A stretch of DNA of 64,000 bases from the NCBI GenBank assembly GCA_035048485.1, contig CM068588.1, positions 30,502,769-30,566,768 of the forward strand, read 5' to 3'. Position 1 is the stretch's first letter. Every line of letters begins with the position of its first letter. Below are positions 29,501-41,500 of the stretch, piece after piece. This DNA comes from Pteria penguin. Its lineage: Eukaryota; Mollusca; Bivalvia; Pterioida; Pteriidae. The notes beneath the pieces are model-generated. The model saw nothing but the letters and a program-made list of their open reading frames with translations, searched no databases and was not told the DNA's origin. A program made the position numbers and the translations under genes.

Positions 29501-32500
29501 AAAATAAGGCCCAAGTATGACTGCCTTGAGCACCTTGAGCAAATGACAAAATTAGAAAGTATCAGAATTTTCTCAGGTAAGAGTATACTTCATAAACTTT
29601 CACTTAAAAATCAAACAAAAAATGACCCTGCATATTTCTAGAATACTCTGATACATAGAAATTTTCAATTTCATAAAAGCTCATCTAAAGCTTTTCCTTC
29701 ACTACAGATGTTACCCTCCTCGGCACTATACTCTACATTGAATCCAGCCCTAAGCAAATGTAGCCAAAACACAACACTACTTGTAGGGGATCTCATAAAG
29801 TTCATTGGTTCTGAGGAAACATCCATTAGCAAATATAATATAAATTAGTGCATACCTGTCCTTTTAGAAAATATATTCTAAAAAACCTTCAAAAAACTTT
29901 TGCAATGAGAGTCTTTACATTATAATATGAAATCAAATTAATAAAATATACAAAAATAATCAGAAAATTAAAAAATCTTGTAAACTAAATGTGCTGAAAT
30001 GACAAGGTAAATTTCTTCATTCTCTGCAGAGCATCAGAAGAGAAAGTTTCGAAATGAGGGTAACCTCCCTCCTACACCAATTTTGCCCCACCCCGAATCT
30101 ACTCTTTGCCAGAATCAGTCCATTTGTAGGGGAACCTGAGTACTTGAACCCTCTAAAGTTCTAAATTTAAAAAATGCATTTAGATCTTATTAACTGGGTG
30201 AAAATAAAAGTGTACAGACCTTCCATTCAGTAAGGTGCTCCCGTAAGACTTTGTGTGAATGATAGACTTGTGCTAATTCCATTTTCTTGTTCATAGCTTC
30301 TTTCTTTTTCTTCTTGTGTAAATAGTACTGCATCCAAGCACTGTATATCAACAAGACATAACAAATGCACTCTTATTCTAAAATTACGTTTAATAGTCAA
30401 TATACAATATCCTTATAATCTCTTTTCTTACTGAAGGCTAATACTTAAGATCACAAAAAAGTATAAAACCTCAGGACTAAATATATTTGTTCAGTACATT
30501 ATTTATCAACCAAACGTGAACACAGTTCACATGCTGTCTATTCAGTATGATTTTATGTAGAGGAGATTTAAATCTCTATCACCTTACATCAATCAGTAAT
30601 ACACCTTCATGTTCATTACGATTGGACATAAATACTGCAGCTATTGAATTTTTTTTTCAATAAACTTAACATTTACTTGGAGCTTACAGACTCTCTCTGG
30701 TTATAAATATAAAAATAAACTGCCATGTCATCCATCCAACATTATTACTTTTCCTACACACAATGAAACACATAGTACTGACCACCATATTTCATGAACA
30801 AAGTATATTTTCAAAATTTTGTCAGACCTATCTGATAAAAATTTTACAACTGTGAATATTAATTCCTACAAATAAATGATTTTTCATGACAATCTAATTA
30901 TGGCATATAATTCCAACATAAAAAAAAATTTACTCACATAAATCACACAAAAGTTTAAAGAGTTCTAATTCTGAAATGAAAAGACACAATAATCCTTATT
31001 TTCATTTAGTGCACGTGAGAGAATCCATACCTGATACACATCTTTTTAAGGCTTCTGTTGTAATGTCCATAGGCTGTGGCATACATTTCTGGGGTAGGCT
31101 AATAATGGGCAAAACAAACAAATTACTACAATAAAAATTACCTTAACATCTTATCATATAAAATGTAAACAAATATAATCATTTCTTTTCATCTATACTA
31201 GTTAAGGACAATGTGTTTTGATATTTGTCGACAATTCTCTTGTTTTATATAGTACAGTTGTTAGAAAGAACATTTTGTGATAAGGTAGGTAAGTGGAACT
31301 CTTCAATGTTGTGAAAGTGAGGCATGATTTGCAATTCACTTTTATAATGAATTATCACAATATGTAGGGGGAAACATGTAATGAGAATAGGACATGGATA
31401 AATTAACAACTTGTACAAGGTTTACCAAATCTCTGTTTAAAAATATTGAATTAGATTGCAGGTATTTCAGGTGCAAACAGATCAACTTTAAGATTTAATA
31501 ATCTGGCATATGCTGTAACTATGTTCTTGTGCAAATATACCCACAGTCATACAATAACACAAATCATCCTTGATCTTTCATTGCATTCTTTATACCAAAT
31601 CTTATCAGAATTGAATCAACCTACATGTCATATGTGTAGCTTAATAACTGAAATGTTTCTTTTATTCCTCTGTTATAAGGAGCAGTATTTTTTTTAGATC
31701 AATACATCTATATCTCTAAATTCTTTTAAGGGTAATCAGTTTTTCTCTGTGACTATTAGATACTAAAATATTCTCTAGAGGTATTAAAAAATGTATGAAA
31801 GATGTTTTGCCTTATATTCTTTATTTAGTCATTTAATTCGGCAGATTTGTAAAATCAGTTGAAAGAATTTATTACACAAATACCTAAACATTGCAGTGTG
31901 TCACAAACATATATGATGATTTGTGTGTTAATGTCACTTTGGTTTTTATTTCCCATTTAGAGGTATTTCACATACAGAGAGTTATACCAATTCTGCGACA
32001 AGTTGCAAAGCTTTGAATTTTTGACCTGTTGGCAGTTACCTTTGTCACACAAAACTAAGTATCTTAATCTTGAGAAGCTATTATCAAATATGTACCTGAA
32101 TCAACTTCAGGTCCCGTACAAAAAATGCAAAGTTCAGCAACACAAAATATCAATTCCCCATTTTATTTCAAGACACTGTTGGTTTAAAACTGACCCTGAC
32201 ATTGATCCTCAAAACTCTTTATCATAACAAATAACAACTTAACTTATGAAAATCCCTTAATGAATATGAATGATACATGTATTATAAATGCCGTTACAGA
32301 ATAATTATACAATAAAATATTATAAATTGAAAATTATTAAAATTTATGAATATAATCATGCATATCCTACTATCCATGCAAAATATGATAAACTATGATT
32401 ACTTTGTTATAGAACTGCATGTATATGAATAGTTTCTATATTGTGTGACAGAATTCTCTTAGTTTTTACTAGCAAGATTTCATGCACTGATTGTAGTAGA

Positions 32501-35500
32501 TTCAATGGCATGCACAGTATGTGTGTAACAACTAGACTCAGTCTTTTCAATATCAAACAAGTTTTAATTATGATAATATTTTACATATAATCAAAAATAG
32601 CTATTATCTGTACTTTTAAAAGGAATTAAATTTCACTATCCTAGCTTTTCATGTGTAAAGAAAACAGGCATCTTAGTATAAGAGTTAAACAAATAATTAA
32701 TAACTCTGCAGTACCTATGTCTACATTTTTCTATTGTTTTATATTATAAGAAAGATCATTCTTTTAAAAATTTAAATAAAATTAAAGAAAGACAACTCTC
32801 TCATCAACATTGCTTTAAACTGTGTTGATTCAGTTAGAACAGTTCATGCATTTGTGTATTTTTCTCAATATTTTTTTTTCTATTTCTGGATATGCCCAAC
32901 TGAGCAAAAAACTGCACATTATTCAGCTAGAAAGGTTTGATATGAACCTGTAGAAATTCCAGTACAAGATATTATTTAGGTCCTTTCAAAAGATAAAATG
33001 TCACTGAAAAGCATTCAGAGACTTGAACCATTCAAATTTTCATACAAAAACCAACATTAAAATTTTTAAATGCTACACCTGTCTTTAATTTCAAAACTCA
33101 ATCAATTCACCATCACCAATCACTCCTTTCACCTCTGTTAGTAATATAACTTGTGGTATCTCTTGGATACCACAGTATGTGGTATCTCTTGGATACCACA
33201 GTATCATACTGAATTTGACAGCAACTACAAATTCCTGTCACACAAGAACAACCCTTTCTAGCTGAAATTCCCTTTACTCAATCTGCTGTGTACAGAAAAG
33301 AAAAGAAACCATATTCCATGTTACTAAGACTTTCTTTTCAAGGGACTTAAATCTTGGTATATTATAATTTTTCTTATTTCTGTAGGCATGTCATTTGAGT
33401 CATAACCTCAGATTCAATCTATTCTACTTATATTTTGTATTTTGTAATGTAACCACAGTAACAATGAATAATCATTTCACGAAATGCACAAAATTAAACA
33501 TTAGATCAAAAATAATTTGCAGAATGTACATGTAGATACATGTATAGATATACATGTACCGGCATATCATATTTCTATGTAAATTAAAGCCATCACAACT
33601 TCATTAATTTACTATACTTTATCATATCATTCCATATTAATTTGGTCTGGATAAAAATTAGTAACCATTTGAATTCTTAACATGAACATTGCTAATTTAA
33701 ATTGTTACTATTAACAGCTAATAATCCATGCTTATTAGTTCATTTCTGAATCTATTACATCAATTAGAATTAAGTCCCTTGAAAACTCCTCAATTTAAAG
33801 AGGAAATGAGTTTGAAGCAGCAGACATTATAATAATTGCAAGAGCGCAGCAGACCCAAATTTTCCGACTGGAGGTCAAGCCTTCAAAGCGACCCCCAAAG
33901 TATCCCTGTCCTCTTTGAATGTTGACCGGAATGTCAATATAATCCTACAAAAATTAGTAAATAACACACATCAAATAAATTTGTATGTGTCAATATCAAA
34001 GAGATAGACTTAGAAACTTAGAAAGGTGATGTTAAATGGTGAATGAAAACTTGTTAAAAAAGTGAAATGATTAATACACAAATGATATACATTTCCAAAA
34101 CCTTTTGTGTTTAAAAGCAGATGCTGATGTGCATAAGGATTCACTGTTAATATTGGCAACCTTTGTTTCTATTGGATTCAGAATTTGAACATAATTTTTC
34201 CACATATTTTGTTGATGTGAAAACACAAAATGAAGAAAATGATATGCATTATTTTTAAAAATCTGTGTTTTGGAAAATGATGAAAATTTCATTCCCAACA
34301 AAAAAGTGTGAAAAAACATAATACCATGTAACAACGCTATTTTAGTTTTCTGTATTTCTTTTATTTTATATAACTTTAACAGATGGAAGAAAATAATAAT
34401 GTAAGCTGTTATGACCTATTGTTTACATTGTTTTCATGCAAATAGTAAATAAAGTTTTATGTGTATCAGAATAAATATTTATTTATTCTTCACTTCATAC
34501 AGGTTGAAAGTAACACCTTTTTTCGCTATTTAGAATATCTGTAGGAACATGTCACCTAGTATCCATTTTCAAAATTTTCTTTCCGACCTAACAGATTGAT
34601 GGAGAGACAAGAAACTGAGTATATGTCAAAGTGAACCCTATATGTTAGGTTGCTTTGCATGTTATACAAAAATTTTCAACAAGGAAGGAGGGAGAAAATA
34701 ATAGAATGTCCATGAAAATTGTATAGTTTTGTATGTGGATTATGTTCACTTGGAGATCCAAAACCATTTTCAAATTGTTAACTTTTAATATACATATACC
34801 ATAAAGATTCAATTGTTAGATTGCTAGGACATAACTATAAAAATTCAATATCACATAAGAGTGAAAGCTGTTTATATATATTATAAAGATATATATATGT
34901 ATATATATAGAGAGAGAGACTACCTCTGAATTTAAACCCTATAAGAAAAGAAGAGCAAAAACTTACCCAGATTTATTTTAACATATTACAAATTATTGAA
35001 GTAAATAAAAACATTTTTTGTGTGTGCACATATAACAATGCCAAAGAAAATTCATAAATGCATTAAACTTGAATAAAGTGCTACAATTATACAAGAAATG
35101 CTAGTATAAGGTTAAACCATCAACCTCATTGGTCAAAGTGAGTCAGTTTTTATTGCAGAACAACACATCTATGTTTTATTTCCGTTCTAATGATGACCCT
35201 GAAATTTATGCATTTTGTCAAATGGGAACACAGATGGCAATTCAAGTCAATTTTCAGAAAACAGGTAGAAAATATTAACAAAAATCCATTTTTCAAAATA
35301 GGGAGAGCCTGTGTTTGTATAAGAGTATAATAGATAGTCATTTTCTAATGAATAAATATGGAGAGAGAGAAACCAGGTCACATTAAGATATTTTTCTTTC
35401 ACATTTTTAACCTCTGAAAATAGCCTACCGAACCTATTCTAATTCAACCGTCAATTTCACGTTTAACTTTGTCACTTTCAGTATTACACAGGTATGAAAT

Positions 35501-38500
35501 ATTACAAATCCATATTATTAAACTGTCTACATGTGTGTGTGTCAGTGTACCGTTGTAAAGCTGTCTCACAAAACATAATGTTTTTTCTAATAGATAACAT
35601 AAAAGCTAAGGAAAAATAAACAAAGTAACCTTGAAATGAATATATAAATATATATGTGTATATATAATTATATATCCGAATACCAAAATTATAACAATAA
35701 GCCAAATCTTTAAAGATCCATTTACGTTTGTGGATTGACTCACCAGCAATTTCAGATATGCAGAATTTGGGTATTTTGCAAAAAGATGTTTCTGAATTGT
35801 ACGATGATAGATTAAATGAATGGTACAACAATGAGTTAAATAAATTAAACATGATATGCATGATTATGCTTGAATGCAGGAACTCTGATAAAATGCATAC
35901 AAAATTAACAATGAATTTGTCGATCAATGACATTGTAAATAATTCATTGCAATAACACAGCTAAATGAAAAACATCGAGTTGAACATAAAGAGAAAAATG
36001 TAAGCATGAAGACAGTGATACAGTTCATTTAATAATAAATCATAATAATCACATCTAGAAAAGTTCACATCTAAAACTAGCTAACCAGAGGCAATTCTCA
36101 ATTCATACTATATCATGTTTTCTTTAAAGTCATTTCATAAGTCACATACCATATTCACTTGAGTATAATGCACACATTTTTTTCTCAAAATATCTAATGA
36201 TGATTTCATAATGTGCTTCTTATATGTAAAATCTAAAATATAACCATTTTTTTCTCTCAATAAAAACAATATCCATGTAATAAGATCTATCTCAGAACTT
36301 AACATTAAGCGAGTACTTTGATTTTAACGACTATTTAATATATCTAAGGAAAATGTAACAATGGAACAACGACGGCATGTATAGACAGATACCTGTAGGA
36401 TGTAAGTGTCATCTTTCAGACAAGTGACATTACCTAATTTATAGGCTTATAAGTGTACAAAAGGCAAGTGCTCAATAGAGTGTTGATTCCTCAAATGATA
36501 ACCTATACACTGTATTTCTTTTTGTTTCACTAATACTGTAACCATTTATGAACTTGTATGTAATAACCATTGCTTCACCTTTTTTCATTATCTCATGGCT
36601 TTATGCACACAGGATAGAATAGTACTTAGCATGAAATTTATGAGAAGTTGGTCATATTTAATACCGATACTGTCCTCCCACTATCTACAAACAGAGTTGG
36701 TATGGTGTGTGCCATTTAGGCACCTCACATCCTCCATTGTTGGGTAATTAATACTCTGACTGTATGAAATGAGGATTACTAAAAAAATACCTTAAAGTTA
36801 CAAAGAATGAATATATAGAACATAACCATACTGAGGTCCTTTAATTTCATTAATTACAATCACAGCTAACTCCATTATTGATAATAAATACTGCAATACA
36901 CATGTACCAAGAAACTGCATTAATTGTCATATCCATCTTCTTTCAAACTAACAAGTCCATTCAAACTACAATGAACACAGTTATTGATACATCTTGTCAA
37001 ACTAACATTCATTACATCATCTTTGTCTGCTGATACTACCATAGTCTCAATGTTATCTCAAGTATGTAACAAGCTATCATGATCATCATCTTTGTCTGCT
37101 GACACTAGCCTCAATGTAATTCAAGTATGTAGCAGGCTATTATGATTGTCATCTTTGTCTGCTGACACTAGCCTCAATGTAATTCAAGTATGTAACAGGC
37201 TATTATGATTGTCATCTTTTGTCTGCTGACACTAGCCTCAATGTAATTCAAGTATGTAACAGGCTATTATGATTGTCATCTTGTCTGCTGACACTAGCCT
37301 CAATGTAACTCAAGTATGTAACAGGCTATTCTGATTTCATCTTTTGTCTGCTGACACTAACCTCAATGTAACTCAAATATGTAACAGGCTATTATGATTG
37401 TCATCTTTTGTCTGCTGACACTAGCCTCAATGTAACTCAAGTATGTAACAGGCTATTATGATTGTCATCTTTTGTCTGCTGACACTAGCCTCAATGTAAC
37501 TCAAGTATGTAACAGGCTATCATGATCGTGAATGTTTAACCAGTCAATCTCAGATTTGTACCCACTTACTAACATTTGATTATTTTTTATGCTGCAAATT
37601 ATATGTTACATAACAGAAGAGCTTTTTTAAATTTTGTCAAAATTTTGGGAGGGGGGGTTGTATACAATACACGTGTGCATTTTACGTGAATATGGTATGT
37701 TAATTCCCAGATATCTTATAATCTTCATCTATCATGACATATTTAACACAGGTGTACTTCTAGTAAGAAATACAGCAATTCATATATAGTCTTACAATAC
37801 ATAAATACGTATCTATCCGTATGAAATTTTTATTTCATTATCATTTTAGAATCATTTGCATCTTGGCATCTTTTTATGTATATACCGTATATACTCGCAT
37901 ATAAGTCGGTTTTTTGGGAGTAAAAAAATCGTGGTCGAAAAGCACTACCGACTTATATGCGAGATACTGACCGAGAGAAAAAAATCTGACCTTGGACTGA
38001 AGCCAAACTTTCCCGTTTATTATCAGATAATGACGACATTAGACATGATAGATAACGTAGGTGAAATTCCCGGTCCATACTGCTTTAAAATACGATTCTA
38101 TGACAATAGAATGTATATTTTGTGACCAACAGATTCTGTACTAAATAGTCGTAATATATCGCTTATTCGTTATTGAAACATCCATTACAAAAGGTAAAAC
38201 AAATCCGCTACAGTGCGTCTACAGGTTTAGTGAGCCGTGACGTGATGGCCATTGATTAAATAACGGTCCGACACTAGAAGTATGTTAATGATACAGTACC
38301 GGTAGGTTTGTCGGTGTGGTAAAAGAGTCTTTGTCAGGTATCATTCACCGATTCATAGTAGGGTTTCACTGCGTTAATGAATTAATTACTTAATAGCTAA
38401 ATAAACAAGCAATGAAGCCACGATCGTTTTCACGGCCACAAAAACAGCCGTTTTCACGGCCACCAAATTATTCGAAAACTAGTCACTTAAGCTAGAACGT

Positions 38501-41500
38501 AACACCAGGTAGATCGTTTTATCTTAAATAAATACGTTTTTTATATGTCACGTTTTAAATGCCCCTCTATTGAATATGTCAATTAAATTCCCGTAGTGTG
38601 ATTACGCACGATCGTCAGAGCGGAAAAATTCTCCCAAACCTTTGTATACATTTCTATGAATGAATGTCGGTTAACATGTACAGGCTTTGTTCACTCAAAA
38701 ATTCCAACCGACTTATATGCGGGTCAACGGCAAATCCCAGAATTTGAGCTCCAAAAAGTACCCCCCGACTTATACGCGGGTCGACTTATATGCGAGTATA
38801 TACGGTAAGTGCAATACATTTCGACATGTCTCATAGTAGCTTTCAATAATTACTATATTTCTATATTAAAATTGTGATAAAATGCAATACAGCATGTAAG
38901 AAAATCAATACATACAATCATGGACTCGTCATCTAGGTTGAAGATGAAATCTAGGTTACTCTCTGTGATAACTTTGTTAGGGGGTTTCATGTGCTCCTCC
39001 ACAAACATATCCCTATGGCAAAAATTCATTTTATTATTCACAATTCTGAAGAATAATTAAATTTAAAAATCTATACTTTGTTTTCACTAAACTAAGAAAA
39101 GCTTCTTATTGAAAATTCATCAATGATGAAAGTCAACACCACATCTACACAAATGATTATCTAAAAAGTTGTCCAAACATTATCAATCACTTTAAGTAAA
39201 AGTTTCTTGATTGAAATATTCCATAAAATCAGTTCTCTTTTCAACAAAATGTTAATACAATAAAAAAAAAATAGCTTTCAGCCTTTGATTCTATAAAGTT
39301 TAACAATAATTTTTGAAAAACATCTTATGTTAAAATAGGCTTTAATACCAGTTAAGGTCCTCCAATCCATTTTCTTTTAAAAATCGTAACTTTTCCATCA
39401 GAAATTCTAGAGGATCTTTTGGACACATGACTGCTAATCCTGTTAGAAGTGCCTGGAAATATATAACATAATGTAGTTATTTATAGCAGAATATTACAAA
39501 CCAAGTCTTTTGATTTGTAATCTCAGAGTAATGGAAAGGTATTGCAATTAGGGACACACATAATAAATATGAAGACCCTACATCTTACGGTTAAAAAGTT
39601 ATGACCAAGGTTAAAGTTATTGTGACAGACAGACAAACAGAGGAATGGTTCTTAATGTCCCCACACTTTGGCGAAAAATGGGGGACGATTAAAACCAGTG
39701 GGAGCTTTTATACATTTCTTAATCATTATATTCTATAATCAAAGTGTATCGTGATATGTATCGTTTCGTGGACCCGCACGATGCATATCGTATCATGAGG
39801 TAACCGTATCGTTTCACCCCTATTTATTTGATTGTACAATGAGTACAATTTAATAGTTCACAATCAAAGAGACTAATATATTCTGTGTCAAACCACTTTC
39901 ACTTAAATAAAACAATATTTACAAGTTGAATATACATGTATTCTCAAAGTAAGAGCGACATCTGACTGGCTATACTGCTCTATGTAGATATCAAAAAAGT
40001 CTGGTAAAGGCATTAAAATTGGGGTAAAATCCTAAATGGCAATACAATTTTAGTTCTTATGTATTAATTTTACATAATTTTGTTTATGAAATGTGATCAA
40101 AAATATGTAAAATGTATTAAAATTTTGAATGTTTGCTATCAAAATATTTTAATCATTCTCTTAATTAAAATTTATCCAAGAATTTGTATTGCTTTCTATA
40201 ATAAAGTTTAGTGCTATACCCCAAAAGTTCCGAATACCCTAAATACTTGAATATAATATGCATCCGAGTATAATACGCACCTAAAAAATGACTCCAAAGT
40301 CATGAAAAAAAGGTCTAATTCGATGTAGAATACGCAGGCAAAAAATAATAAAAAAAAAATGTTAATTTCATACTGAAACAGCAAGACTGCGAGACGCAAT
40401 CGGTATTGTTTAGCACATGTATATGATTTTGTTTTGATGGTTAGTGAATCGTCTTTTGTGTACCCTCTCAATTAACCTGTCATTTCATCGCTGAAGTTGT
40501 CAATTGAATTTGCTTTGTTGTATTTCTATTACAATGTGAACACGTAACTTGTATTATCATCAAAAGCAGCACGGAATGACCAGCCTATATTCATCGTGTG
40601 ATATCAACGCTTTTTATCTCATTCCATACCTGTCAACCCTCCTGGATTATGTGGGAGTCTCCCACATTTTTGACAATTTTTTTTAAAAATCCCGCATTGG
40701 CATATCTCCCGCATGAGAAGCTAAAACTCCCGCATTTTAACAATCACCTCCCTCCGTGAACGTTGCTTTCAATTTCTTTGATTTTCACCGCTGACATCGT
40801 AAAAACATCAAAATAAACAGCATTACAACAAAGCTTGAACGGGAAAGCCATCGAACAAGGTAGTTTAAAGTGCTTACATGACTAGATGTTGAACATTCGG
40901 GTTTTCGGGATTTTGCTTCTCATAGAATTGTGAAGACTATTGTTTATGTTTCCAAACAGCATGTCAATTATACTATAAAACAATGTCTTAGTAAGTTTAA
41001 ACCTTTAGAGAATGTTGTATAAGGAAAGGAAACCTTCTATGTCCGGCACAGCCAGGACACCTTCTAAAAAGAAGAAACATTTGTGTGAATTTAAGCCAGA
41101 AAGGGGCAACCGAAGCTGAGTGGTTGATGTCAAGTACTATTGAAAAGGGACATGCATTTTGCAGGACAGTGAGAAGATCTTCTCTCATACTGAGAAGATA
41201 CACACAGAAGTCTGTTCTGACCTTTCCATTAATATCATAAGTGACATCTTGGCTACAAAGTAAAACCAAATTGTTGTGTGTTCAGACTATAAGCCTGCAG
41301 ACCATGTCCTACAGAAAGCTAAGAAAGCCACTATGCAATCCAATCTTAAACATAAGCAATAAGAATGTGTAATATTAAAAATTTTTTGGCAATTCTCCCT
41401 CATTTTTTAGAAAGATCTCCCTCATTTTGAACTTTGGAGGTTGACAGGTATGCATTCTCTCGTTCATTTCATTTGCAATCAAACTCGCATAGACTTCAAA

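Noticed and set aside
35502..35933. 143-codon open frame on the minus strand
   Set aside because: Rich in Ile, Phe and Tyr from AT-rich microsatellite sequence, without splice context or similarity to FBXL13.
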